Below are positions 16,084 to 24,681 of a stretch of 64,000 bases of DNA, in pieces; positions within the stretch are counted from its first letter, which is position 1, and the number at the start of each line of letters is the position of its first letter. The stretch covers positions 52,069 through 116,068 of the forward strand of contig JACRDQ010000043.1 in assembly GCA_016218545.1 (NCBI GenBank). Reading direction: 5' to 3'. The notes beneath the pieces are model-generated. The model searched no databases. It saw only the letters and a program-made list of their open reading frames with translations, and had not been told where the DNA came from. Made by a program: the position numbers and the translations under genes. The DNA is from Elusimicrobiota bacterium. Lineage in GTDB: Bacteria; Elusimicrobiota; Elusimicrobia; UBA1565; UBA9628.

Positions 16084-17760
16084 ATGGCTGAGGGATCCGG
16101 CCTGCGCATCGTCGTCCTCACCCGACGGGGCCGCTGCGCCTCGGCCAGGGCCGCCGTCGACTCCTTGGCCGCGGCAGGGCTGCCCGTGGCCGCTGTGGTC
16201 GCCGAGCCCTGGCTCAACCTCGTGTTCTCCAAGGGGATCCTCCACGGCCTCAGGACCCAGTTCCTCAGGCACGGCTGGAGCACGCTCCGGAACAAGCTCG
16301 GCGAGCAGTTCAGCCGCGGCTCCGGCCAGGAGCCTCTGTCGGCGTTCTGCGAGGCCAGGGGCATCGCCTACGTCGAGGTGGCGGACCACAACGCTCCTGC
16401 CTGCGCCGCCATCCTCGGCTCCCTTCAGCCCGACCTCATCATCACCGCCAACACCCGGATCATCCTTCCCAGGATACTCCGCATCCCGAAGAAAGGAGGC
16501 CTCAACATCCACAAGAGCCTCCTTCCCCGCTACGCTGGCCTGGAGAGCATCTTCTGGGCCCTCTACCAAGGGGAGAAGGAGGTCGGCGTCACCATCCATT
16601 GCCTGGCCCAGGGCCTCGACACCGGGGCCATCATGGCGCAGACTCCGCTCCCAGTGGGCCCCGGCGACGACCTTGAAAGCCTCGACCGCAAGGCTGACGC
16701 GGAAGCTGCCAGGCTCCTGGCCCAGGTCATTACAGCCATCCGTGACAACAAGGCCGCACCGCTCCCCCAGGACGAGTCCCAGCGCACCTATTTCTCCTGG
16801 CCCACCCCAGCCCAGCGCCGCGAGCTCGCGGAGCGCCTGGCCTCCCGGCGGGCTTCACAGAGGCTCGTCATCATCAATGCCGATGACTTCGGCCTGACCC
16901 GGTCCGTGAACCAGGCTGTCGTCGCCTGCCACGAGAAGGGCGTCGTGACCAGCGCGACCCTCATGGCCAATGCTCCGGCCTTCGACGAGGCCGTAGCCCT
17001 GGCCAAGGCCCATCCCTCATTGGGCGTCGGCCTGCATTTCAACTTGACCCTGGGGACGCCCCTCTGTCCTCCTGACCGGATCCCGAGCCTCGTAGACGCG
17101 AGCGGAGCCTTCTTTCCCCGCCGCGGACTCGAGCTCAAGGCCCTGCTCGGCAGGGTCGAGAGCAGCCACGTCGCCTTGGAGCTCGAGGCCCAATACCACA
17201 GGCTGGCGCACGCCGGGCTCAAGCCCACGCACATCGACGGCCACCAGCACTGCCACGTGCTCCCGGGCGTCCTGGGCCCGGTCGCGGATTTCTGCAGGGC
17301 GCACGGCCTGGGCATCCGCTGTCCGCGGCCCGCTCCCCTCATCCGGCGCAGCAGCCAGGGGAGCCCGGCCAAGACTCCGCGCTCCCTGCGGAGCCTCCTG
17401 CTCAAGGCCCTCTTGTCCTGGCAGTGGCCCAGGCATGCAAGAGGCCTGGCAGGCAACGACTCCTTCACCTCCGTCTTCGACATCGTGCCCCTGCCCTCCA
17501 GGCTCGCGCCGTCCGACTACGCCGAGCTCCTCGCCCCGTCCCGCGTCCAAGGCGCTGCCGAGCTCATGGTCCACCCCAGCAGCGACGCTGGCCAGCTCAA
17601 GGGCCTGACCCGCATCGGCGATGTCTCCGAGGCCGAATACGCCGCGCTCCTTGCCGCGGACGTCGGCGCGCTCGCAGCCGCGGCAGGCGGCAGACTGGGG
17701 CATTACGGGGACCTGCGGCCAGTTCCGTCTTCGACTCCGATGACCGGGAGGTCAGCGTGA
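16084..17760 (+). CDS. Formyltransferase-YdjC/ChbG deacetylase fusion
   Basis: 558 residues in one frame. Residues 5-225 are a formyl-transferase N domain: the catalytic Asn and His are in NIHKSLLP (N141, H143) and the Asp is in LDTG (D179), with GVTIH in between. Residues 260-555 are a YdjC/ChbG-type carbohydrate deacetylase: NADDFG (265-270), GLHFN (H318) and HIDGHQHCH (383-391) are the metal and active-site signatures. Formyl transfer uses 10-formyl-tetrahydrofolate on an amino sugar; YdjC enzymes remove N-acyl groups. One protein doing both recalls the ArnA/ArnD logic, where formylation is later undone, but this pairing is my inference. The next gene starts on its stop codon (GTGA). Confidence 0.85.
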   Translation: MAEGSGLRIVVLTRRGRCASARAAVDSLAAAGLPVAAVVAEPWLNLVFSKGILHGLRTQFLRHGWSTLRNKLGEQFSRGSGQEPLSAFCEARGIAYVEVADHNAPACAAILGSLQPDLIITANTRIILPRILRIPKKGGLNIHKSLLPRYAGLESIFWALYQGEKEVGVTIHCLAQGLDTGAIMAQTPLPVGPGDDLESLDRKADAEAARLLAQVITAIRDNKAAPLPQDESQRTYFSWPTPAQRRELAERLASRRASQRLVIINADDFGLTRSVNQAVVACHEKGVVTSATLMANAPAFDEAVALAKAHPSLGVGLHFNLTLGTPLCPPDRIPSLVDASGAFFPRRGLELKALLGRVESSHVALELEAQYHRLAHAGLKPTHIDGHQHCHVLPGVLGPVADFCRAHGLGIRCPRPAPLIRRSSQGSPAKTPRSLRSLLLKALLSWQWPRHARGLAGNDSFTSVFDIVPLPSRLAPSDYAELLAPSRVQGAAELMVHPSSDAGQLKGLTRIGDVSEAEYAALLAADVGALAAAAGGRLGHYGDLRPVPSSTPMTGRSA

Positions 17761-18476
17761 TCTTCCAGAAAGGCCAGCCTTCTCGCATCCTGTGGGCCCT
17801 GGTGGCCTTCTGCCTGGTCATGTCCGTCGTCAACTTCGTCCGTCATCTCCGGAACAAGGCCTATGTCCGCTCGCTCGCGCAGGACATCGTCAGCAAGTCG
17901 GGCGCCACGGACCCCGAGAGCAAGGTCATCGCCATCCGAGACTACGTCCGAAGCCATGTCACCTACCAGGAGTATCCTCAGGAGGGGCGGCCTTTCCTCC
18001 GTTCCAGCGCAGCCGACATCCTCCGCTCCGGCAAGGGCTGGTGCGGCGAGGTCTCCAGGGCTTGCATCCATCTCGCCTCCGAGCTCGGCATCAAGGCCCA
18101 GCGCATCAACCTGACCGGCAAAGTCAATCACGTCGTGGCGGAGGTGGAATTCAGCCCTGACAGGAGAATGATCCTCGACTGCCAGAATCCGCCCATGGTC
18201 CAGGAACTGGAATCGCTCGACAGCGTCATCGACCGGCCCGAATTCGCGGACTACTACACGATCAACCTGCGCCGCCTGCGCATCTCATGGCTGGTCTCGC
18301 GCATCAGGCTGCAGAGCTGGGCCGTGTCCCACTGGCTGGAGAGCCCGCATTTCATCCTGGCCACCTTCTGGTTCCTGGGTGGGTGTCTGCTGGCCCTCAA
18401 GCGCGGATTGAGGACCCTGCTCCGGGAGATCCTGCGCAGGCGAGGTTGGGTCCACACCGGCACTCTCCGAGGATGA
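17757..18476 (+). CDS. Membrane-bound transglutaminase-like protein
   Basis: 239 residues from the GTG at 17757, which overlaps the preceding stop (GTGA). A membrane segment lies at residues 11-27 and another near 207-225. Between them is a transglutaminase-core fold with the triad Cys in GKGWCGEVSR (C96), His in KVNHVVAEV (H125) and Asp in MILDCQNPP (D141). The domain should face the periplasm if the first segment is a signal anchor. Bacterial relatives act as peptidases, amidases or cross-linkers; the substrate is unknown. Coupling to the formyltransferase-deacetylase suggests a role in the same cell-surface modification. Confidence 0.75.
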   Translation: MIFQKGQPSRILWALVAFCLVMSVVNFVRHLRNKAYVRSLAQDIVSKSGATDPESKVIAIRDYVRSHVTYQEYPQEGRPFLRSSAADILRSGKGWCGEVSRACIHLASELGIKAQRINLTGKVNHVVAEVEFSPDRRMILDCQNPPMVQELESLDSVIDRPEFADYYTINLRRLRISWLVSRIRLQSWAVSHWLESPHFILATFWFLGGCLLALKRGLRTLLREILRRRGWVHTGTLRG

Positions 18477-18554
18477 GTCTTCGCGCTGCTGGCGTGCACG
18501 CTTGCTTGCCCTGGCCGATCGCGGGATGGGGACGGCTCCAAGGTGCGGGGAGCC

Positions 18555-19298
18555 TCAAGCCGTGCGCTTGCGTTCGGGGCAAGAGGCCTTCTTGCCGGCG
18601 ATGAGCACCACGGAGACCAGAAACATCGAGAAGATCTTCCCGATGAGCCCCGAGATGCACGACAGCACGGCCACGTCCAGGCTCGTGAGCGGGGTGAACC
18701 CAAGGCGCTTGTGCAGGTTGGGGAAGTAGGGTCCGACCATCACCAGGCCGCGCTCCTCCAGGGCCGCGCGCAGGCGGCCGAAGTCGAGCACATAAGGCGC
18801 GGGGTTCATGATGACGGCCATGCCTTTAGGGTTAAGGTGCTTCAGGTATCCCTCCAGCAGGCGGAGCTGGTATGGGAAGTCGTTGATGCGGATGAATGGA
18901 TGAAAGGCGCGGAACAGGATCAGATCGAACCATGCTTCTGCCGCGAGAGGCGGGGCTGTGCCATCGGCGACGAAGAACTTTGGCTTGGGGTGCAGCCTGT
19001 GGGCGAGCGCGATCCCGGCCTCGGAGATGTCGAGCCCGGTCGCGTCAAAGCCGGCATCCGAGAGGGCCTGCGTGATGTACCCGCTCCCGCAGCCGACATC
19101 CAGGGCGGCGCCGCCGAACCTGGCCCCAGGGAAGTAGACACGCGCCAATCCCCTGATGAACCTCATCTCGCCGTCGCCCCGTCTGAGCACGTTGACCCGT
19201 TGGAGCTCTGACGGATCGCCTTCCAGGCTCTTCCGGTAGGCGGCATCGGCCCTGGAGCTGTGCTCCCGCCAATCGTAGCCGGAGCCGTCAGCCGGCAC
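18555..19298 (-). CDS. Class I SAM-dependent methyltransferase
   Basis: 247 residues. The start is a GTG at 19298 (VPADGSGYDWREHSSRADAA) with GGAGG six bases upstream; it overlaps the end of the glycosyltransferase gene by 11 bases. SAM motif I is ALDVGCGSGYITQAL, followed by ATGLDIS (acidic ribose-binding Asp) and FFVADGTAPP. The C-terminal 30 residues are hydrophobic (SLDVAVLSCISGLIGKIFSM and VVLIAG), a likely membrane anchor. It probably methylates a glycan or lipid-linked intermediate; acceptor unknown. A much longer frame exists but its first part is a shadow of the glycosyltransferase. Confidence 0.8.
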   Translation of the reverse strand: MPADGSGYDWREHSSRADAAYRKSLEGDPSELQRVNVLRRGDGEMRFIRGLARVYFPGARFGGAALDVGCGSGYITQALSDAGFDATGLDISEAGIALAHRLHPKPKFFVADGTAPPLAAEAWFDLILFRAFHPFIRINDFPYQLRLLEGYLKHLNPKGMAVIMNPAPYVLDFGRLRAALEERGLVMVGPYFPNLHKRLGFTPLTSLDVAVLSCISGLIGKIFSMFLVSVVLIAGKKASCPERKRTA

Positions 19299-20385
19299 GG
19301 ACTTCCTCCAGTATGCCGACGAACCGGGCGCTATTCTCTGACAGGGAGAACTTCTCCTCGATGGTCTTGCGCCCCCGCAGGCCGAGCTCCCGCCGGAGCG
19401 CGGGGTCGTCAACCAGCGTGCGCAATGCCTCGAACCACTCGTCCTCTCCCCGGGCCACGAGCCCGTTGACGCCGTGTCGGATGACGGCGGCGTTGGCTTC
19501 GGAGAATGAAACGACGGCCGGCACGCCCACCGCCATGTATTGGAGCATCTTGGTGCCCAGCTTGCCTTTCCCCCACTTGTCGGGCGGGGTGGGCATGATC
19601 CCGATGTCGAAGGTCTGGAGTTGGGGAACCTCCGACTCGTAGGTCCAATCGACCGACACAAGGGGGACGCCCTCGCAGGCGTAGGAGCCGGCGCCGACGA
19701 GTTTGAGCCGGATAGGCCGGATGCCCGCGAGCCGCCGGAGCACGGGCTCGAGGAGCTTGAGATGGCCGGAGGTGGAAGGGCTCCCGATCCAGCCGATGGT
19801 GACGTATTGCTCGGGCTCCTTGACCTTGACCGTGTACCGCCGGGCGTCGACGCTCTCCTCCATGACGCGGACCTGCTTGCAGAAGCCTTCGACGTGCCTC
19901 CGGAGGAATTCATTGCCGGCGATCGCCATCCGGCTGGCGGACACGGCGTTCCGGAATTCTCGGGGCTTCACCCATGCCTTGAGATCGTCGATCGGACCCA
20001 GGAAATTTGACTCCGGGTCAGCCATGAAGATGGAGTCGTCGAAGTCGAAGATGATGCGCGGATTCGCCAGCCGGAGGAGGCGCTCCAGCCGGAACGGCAG
20101 CGTGGTGCGCTGGAGGAAGACGACGTCGTGATGCCTGGCCTGGTACAAGACGATCGGGAAGCGCAGGATTTTCTCAAGGAGGACCTCGACGTAGTGCAGG
20201 AGGCGGCGGGGTCCGCGGAAGGTCGGGGACATGAGCATGTGGCGGGTCGTCCAGTCGGATGCCATGGGCACGATGGTGTAGGAGATCCCCGCTTCGTCCA
20301 GGGCGGGAAGGAACTGGTTGATCCTGAGCCGCGTGGCGGCGACACGGCTCGTGGCGTGCGGGACGAACAGCACGCGGAAGCTCAT
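19288..20385 (-). CDS. Glycosyltransferase, GT-B fold (GT4-like)
   Basis: 365 residues. The N-terminal Rossmann half starts SFRVLFVPHA with a LRINQFLPAL helix. The C-terminal half has TIGWIGSPSTSGHLKLLEPV and IGIMPTPPDKWGKGKLGTKM, with the G-x-K-x-x-(Q/Y)-(Y/M) phosphate-binding stretch, and FSEANAAVIRHGVNGLV in the donor-binding site. The protein at 24669-25793 is a clear paralogue (shared IIFDFDDSIFMAD / YFLDDAIFIPR, GWTGSHSTSGYL, KGKVGFKAVQYAAMG). No signal or membrane span. It likely adds a sugar to the lipid-linked repeat unit at the cytoplasmic face. The methyltransferase overlaps its 3' end. Confidence 0.82.
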   Translation of the reverse strand: MSFRVLFVPHATSRVAATRLRINQFLPALDEAGISYTIVPMASDWTTRHMLMSPTFRGPRRLLHYVEVLLEKILRFPIVLYQARHHDVVFLQRTTLPFRLERLLRLANPRIIFDFDDSIFMADPESNFLGPIDDLKAWVKPREFRNAVSASRMAIAGNEFLRRHVEGFCKQVRVMEESVDARRYTVKVKEPEQYVTIGWIGSPSTSGHLKLLEPVLRRLAGIRPIRLKLVGAGSYACEGVPLVSVDWTYESEVPQLQTFDIGIMPTPPDKWGKGKLGTKMLQYMAVGVPAVVSFSEANAAVIRHGVNGLVARGEDEWFEALRTLVDDPALRRELGLRGRKTIEEKFSLSENSARFVGILEEVRAG

Positions 20386-20443
20386 GGCGTGGGCGGCTCC
20401 GAGCCGGCAGCAGAGGCGCGGGCTGGGCGTGGGATGCGCGGCA

Positions 20444-21568
20444 TCAGACGGGAAAGGCCTTGATCGTTCCGATGACCTTCTCCAGGTCCAGGTCGCTCAA
20501 ACGGGGGTGGATCGGGATGCTGAGCGCTTCCTCGTTGAGCAACTCGCATGCGGGGAGCCGGGCGGAAGACTTGTAAATCGGGTTGAGGTGGAGCGGGTGA
20601 TAGCGGAGGGTGCTGTAGATGCCGTTGGAGTAGAGATGCCTGGCCAAGGCGTCCCTGCGGCCGGCGGGGACGCGGATGCAGTAGGTGAAGAACGAGTGCC
20701 GGTCGCCTGCGGGCGCGTCCTGTGGCCGTCGGACCCACGGGACCGCGACGAACTCTTTCTGGTAGAGCTCCCAGATCTGCTTGCGGCGAGCCTGCATCTC
20801 GTCGAGCCGGCGCAGTTGGGCCAGCCCGATGGAAGCGGCGATGTCGCTAGGCAGCATCTTCGGGAAGAAATCGATGATGCGGTATTCCCACCACCGGTCT
20901 TTGTTCGCCGAAGCTTCGAAGCCCGATTTGCCGATCCCGCAATAGCGCAGGTGGCGTGCCTTTCGGATGTGGGCGGGATCGCGAGCCGTCAATCCGCCCC
21001 CCTCCCCGGTGGTGATGTTCTTGATGGCGTCGAAGCTGAAGGTGCCGATGGCTCCGATGGAGCCGCAGGAGCGGCCGCGATGCCGAGAGTCGACGGCGTG
21101 CGCCGCATCCTCGATGACAGGGAAGCCCAGCCGCAGGATCGGCTCCATGAGGACCGGAAGTCCTGCGTAATGCACGACCATGATGGCTTTCGTCTTGGGA
21201 GTGACCTGCCGCCCCGCGGTCTCAGCCGTGATGTTCTGAGTGTCAATGTCGACATCGCAGAAGATGGGGGTGCAACCGCAGAGGGCGACGGCATGGGCGC
21301 AGGCGATCCAGGTGAAGGACGGGAGGATGACCTCGGAGCCGGGAGGCAGGTCCAACAACCTGACCGCCATGTAGAGGCTGTTGGAGCCGTTGTCCGTCAT
21401 GACGAAGTCGTCCACGCCGAGTCGAGCGGAGAGCTGCTTCTCGAACGCGGCGGTCTTGGGGCCCATGCCGAGCCATTGGGCTTCCAGGCTGCTGCGGACC
21501 TCCTCCAACTCCTCCTTTCCGACGGACGAGCCGAACACGCTGATCATCGGGCCCAGGGCAGAGGACAT
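20444..21568 (-). CDS. DegT/DnrJ/EryC1 sugar aminotransferase
   Basis: 374 residues, PLP-dependent fold type I. Markers: DNGSNSLYMAVRLL, EVILPSFTWIACAHAVALCG, the PLP-binding HYAGLPV and VIEDAAHAVDSRHRG, and the Schiff-base lysine in FSFDAIKNITTGEGG. The C-terminus has the sugar-binding RHSFFTYCIRVP and YHPLHLNPIY. It transfers an amino group, usually from glutamate, to a 3- or 4-keto nucleotide sugar. The ATG at 21568 is preceded by AGGATGG; an internal Met (MISVFG) is a less likely start. Part of the minus-strand set 18555-25793. Confidence 0.88.
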   Translation of the reverse strand: MSSALGPMISVFGSSVGKEELEEVRSSLEAQWLGMGPKTAAFEKQLSARLGVDDFVMTDNGSNSLYMAVRLLDLPPGSEVILPSFTWIACAHAVALCGCTPIFCDVDIDTQNITAETAGRQVTPKTKAIMVVHYAGLPVLMEPILRLGFPVIEDAAHAVDSRHRGRSCGSIGAIGTFSFDAIKNITTGEGGGLTARDPAHIRKARHLRYCGIGKSGFEASANKDRWWEYRIIDFFPKMLPSDIAASIGLAQLRRLDEMQARRKQIWELYQKEFVAVPWVRRPQDAPAGDRHSFFTYCIRVPAGRRDALARHLYSNGIYSTLRYHPLHLNPIYKSSARLPACELLNEEALSIPIHPRLSDLDLEKVIGTIKAFPV

Positions 21569-21596
21569 TTTATCAAATCCATCCTATCTGCATGGG

Positions 21597-22667
21597 TTAG
21601 ACGAAATCCCGGTGCTCCGGATCGAGGGACAGATAGTCGTCGAGCAGGACGTTCTTGGCGTGGGCCACGCAATGGTGGCGGCAGTCGCGGCAGGGGTCGA
21701 CGTCCGCCATGCGGCGGGCATTCTCCTCCGAGAACCAGAAATCCTTAAAGGAGCGGTCTCGGATCGAGCCGAGCAGGCCCCCATCCGTGTACGCCTTGTC
21801 CTGGCACGTATAGACCTTGCAGTCCGCGCCGATGACCGTCAGGAACATGAGGGTCGGGCACCGGTGGTAGGCTTTCTCGAAACGTTCGTCCATCCGGTGG
21901 TAGTGGTCGGTGACCGTGAATGCGGCATCCTCGAGTCTCCGGCAGGCCTCAATCTGCGTGCGGAGCAGATCGGCGAGGGGTGCATGGTAGGCGTTGTTCT
22001 CGGCGCTCGTGTTCGCCACGACACAGGCGCTCAGCTTCACGTTCCTCACGCCCGCCGCTTTGGCTTGGCGGCAGAAGTCCGCGACATGGGCCGCGTTCTC
22101 GCGGGTGACGATGAAGCTGGCGCCGATGAAGCACCGGGACCCGGCGGCCGCGAAGCGCCTGATGTTCCCCATGACCTTGTCATACTCTTTGTCCGAGACG
22201 CCGCGCGCTTTGGCGTAGCTCGGGCCGTCCCAGGCGTCGATGGAGACGCGGACCCATGTGCCGTGCCGGGAGAACTGCTCCGCGGCGGGGCCCTGAAGAA
22301 GAGCGCCGTTGGTCAAGGTCGCCACCTTCACCCCGCCCTGGGCGAGCATCTCCACCGCCGCAGGGATCCGGGGATGGATCAGCGGTTCTCCTCCTCCCGA
22401 GAAAGTGACCGCCTTGACGCCCATGGCGACGATGTCGCGGACGATCTCGTCAAGCTTGTCGCCCGGGATGCTGTCCCGCGTGTTCATCATGCTTCCCAGC
22501 TGAAGGTCGAGCTTGTCCGAGCGATAAGCGCAGTACCAGCAGTTGTGGTTGCAGGCGTTGACGGGTTTGAGGCGGATGTGCACCGGAGGCACGACATGCC
22601 CCGAAATCAGGGCGCCGAGGTGTTCCCGGCAATGGAAGACCTTCAGGGGGCTGTAGATCGGTTTCAT
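21597..22667 (-). CDS. Radical SAM protein with SPASM-type C-terminus
   Basis: 356 residues. The Fe-S binding motif is CNHNCWYC near residue 36 and the SAM glycine motif is VTFSGGGEPLIHP. The C-terminal part has several cysteines in SPASM-like order (DCKVYTCQDKAY and DPCRDCRHHCVAHAKN), predicting auxiliary clusters. Members act as sugar or peptide modifying enzymes. In a glycan locus between an aminotransferase and an asparagine synthetase, a nucleotide-sugar or lipid-linked sugar substrate is likely. Substrate not identifiable from sequence. Confidence 0.85.
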   Translation of the reverse strand: MKPIYSPLKVFHCREHLGALISGHVVPPVHIRLKPVNACNHNCWYCAYRSDKLDLQLGSMMNTRDSIPGDKLDEIVRDIVAMGVKAVTFSGGGEPLIHPRIPAAVEMLAQGGVKVATLTNGALLQGPAAEQFSRHGTWVRVSIDAWDGPSYAKARGVSDKEYDKVMGNIRRFAAAGSRCFIGASFIVTRENAAHVADFCRQAKAAGVRNVKLSACVVANTSAENNAYHAPLADLLRTQIEACRRLEDAAFTVTDHYHRMDERFEKAYHRCPTLMFLTVIGADCKVYTCQDKAYTDGGLLGSIRDRSFKDFWFSEENARRMADVDPCRDCRHHCVAHAKNVLLDDYLSLDPEHRDFV

Positions 22668-22716
22668 GCGCGGTCGGACATCGCTCTGACGCGGATCATA
22701 CTATACCGCATTTCGC

Positions 22717-24681
22717 TCATGTTGGTCGCGTCGGCGCGGGCGCATGCCAGCGTTCCAGCCATGCCTGGAACATGAGCACGTTCCAAAGCGGGAACGGCCA
22801 ATCCCGCCGCCCGGAGAGGTGTTCCCTCCATTTGGCGAGTATCGGTTCCGGCCGGAGGAATCCCTGCTCCTTGAGTCTCTTCTCATCGAGGAGAGAATGG
22901 GCCCAATCCCTGAGGGGGCCGCGCAGCCAATCCGCCACGGGCATCGTGAATCCCATCTTGGGCCGCTCGGTCAGCCTGGGCGGGACGTAGCGTTCGAGGA
23001 TCTTGCGGAGGATCCATTTCCCGCGTTTGGGGCGGGCTTTCCAGTCCCAGGGGAGCCGCCAGGCGTAGTCCGCCACGCGCGGGTCGAGGAACGGCACCCT
23101 GACTTCCAGGCCGACGCTCATGCTGGCCCGATCGACCTTGGCCAGGATGTCATCGGGCAGGTAGGTCATGGCGTCGACGTACATCATCCGCTCGGCATGG
23201 TTCCTGGGGGCCCCCAAAGGGGGAGAGAACCCCGGGGGCAGCGGCGCTCGTCTGTCCGTCGACAGCACTTCCTCCGCCCTGTCCCACACCCCCGCAAGGC
23301 GGAGGTGGATGGCGTCGGGGCTTTCCAGTCGGATGGTCTCCGCGATCTTCCGGAACGCGTCCCCCCAGGACGCTTGGCGGGCGTAAGGCCTGAGCAGAGG
23401 GGCCATGAACCAGGCCCACCGCTCCCATTGCGCTACGCTGGGGCGGAGCATCAGGCGCGACACCGCGCCGCGAAGGGACAAGGGGATCCAGCCGAACCCT
23501 CGCCAGAGGGCGGGCGCCGTCGAATAACGCGTGTAGCCTCCGAAGACCTCATCCCCCCCGTCGCCCGAAAGGCTGACCGTGACGGCTCGTCTCGCCAGGC
23601 GGGAGATGAGGAGCGTGGGGATTTGGGAAGAGTCCGCGAAAGGTTCATCGTAGAGTTCGGGCAGGCTGGGGATGACCGAGAGCGCCTCCTGAGGAGTCAC
23701 GCGCAGTTCGGTATGGTCGGTGCCCAGGTGCGAGGCGACTTGTCTGGCGTGGCCGGACTCGTCCATGTACGCTTCGGTCAATCCTATCGTGAAGGTCTTG
23801 ACCGGGCGGGTGCTGACGGCCTGCATCAGCGAGACGATCAAGGAGGAATCGACGCCGCCGGACAGGAGAGCGCCCAGCGGAACGTCCGCCGCCATGCGGA
23901 GCTTGACGGCATCCTTGAGGATGCCCTCCAGTTCCGTCGCGGCTTCGGCGGGGGAGCAGCGGACTGGATGCCGGGCACCTTCCTCGCAGACCTGAGCCAG
24001 CGACCAATAGGGACGCGGGGAAGGGGACGCGCCATCCGGCCGTTCGAGGGTCAGCAGGCTCCCGGGCGGAAGCTTGTGGATGCCCTGATAGATGGAGTGA
24101 GGCGTTGGGACATAGCCGAACCGGATGAAAAGGGCCAAGGCGTCGCGGTCCACTTCCACGGGAAGCCCGTGCAGGCGCTTGAGCGCCTTGAGCTCCGAGC
24201 CAAAGAAGAAGCCATCCTTGCCCCAGCCATAGTAGAGAGGCTTCTCCCCGAAGCGGTCGCGCGCCAGGTGGAGGCGCCGGGCTTCGCGGTCCCATAGCCC
24301 GAAGGCGAACATGCCGTTGAAGCTTTGGAGGGCTCGTTCCACTCCATGGCGGCTGAAGGTGGCCAACATGACCTCCGTGTCGGATCGACCCCGGAACGTC
24401 ACTCCGGCAGCCTCCAGCTCTCTCCGCAAGTCCAAGAAATTGTAGATCTCACCGTTGAAGGTGACCACGTAGCGCCCGCATGGCGAGGTCATGGGTTGGC
24501 ATCCGGTCGGGGACAGATCCAGGACAGCCAGCCGCGCATGGGCGAGGCCGATGCCTGCGGAAGGGTCAGTCCATATGCCCGTGTCGTCCGGACCGCGGTG
24601 GCGCAGCGAAGCGGCCATCCTTCGGAGCGCCGCCGGGTCGGTAGGCCCTCGGACGGACCAGACGCCGGCTATTCCGCACAT
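22717..24681 (-). CDS. asnB: Asparagine synthetase B (glutamine-hydrolysing)
   Basis: 654 residues. The N-terminal glutaminase has the nucleophile Cys2 (MCGIAGVWS), NGEIYN and RGRSDTEVML. The C-terminal synthetase has the PP-loop PLGALLSGGVDSSLI and SLSGDGGDEVFGGY. In O-antigen clusters such enzymes often amidate uronic acids (WbpS/WbmI-like) instead of making free asparagine, which is the likelier role here between glycosyltransferase and radical SAM genes. It overlaps the upstream glycosyltransferase by 13 bases. All key residues are present. Confidence 0.9.
   Translation of the reverse strand: MCGIAGVWSVRGPTDPAALRRMAASLRHRGPDDTGIWTDPSAGIGLAHARLAVLDLSPTGCQPMTSPCGRYVVTFNGEIYNFLDLRRELEAAGVTFRGRSDTEVMLATFSRHGVERALQSFNGMFAFGLWDREARRLHLARDRFGEKPLYYGWGKDGFFFGSELKALKRLHGLPVEVDRDALALFIRFGYVPTPHSIYQGIHKLPPGSLLTLERPDGASPSPRPYWSLAQVCEEGARHPVRCSPAEAATELEGILKDAVKLRMAADVPLGALLSGGVDSSLIVSLMQAVSTRPVKTFTIGLTEAYMDESGHARQVASHLGTDHTELRVTPQEALSVIPSLPELYDEPFADSSQIPTLLISRLARRAVTVSLSGDGGDEVFGGYTRYSTAPALWRGFGWIPLSLRGAVSRLMLRPSVAQWERWAWFMAPLLRPYARQASWGDAFRKIAETIRLESPDAIHLRLAGVWDRAEEVLSTDRRAPLPPGFSPPLGAPRNHAERMMYVDAMTYLPDDILAKVDRASMSVGLEVRVPFLDPRVADYAWRLPWDWKARPKRGKWILRKILERYVPPRLTERPKMGFTMPVADWLRGPLRDWAHSLLDEKRLKEQGFLRPEPILAKWREHLSGRRDWPFPLWNVLMFQAWLERWHAPAPTRPT

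Noticed and set aside
20318..21748. 476-codon open frame on the plus strand
   Set aside because: Runs antisense across the DegT aminotransferase and into two other genes; no domain pattern.
22744..24297. 517-codon open frame antisense to asnB
   Set aside because: Shadow frame of a GC-rich gene; asnB has Cys2 and the PP-loop in the correct frame.
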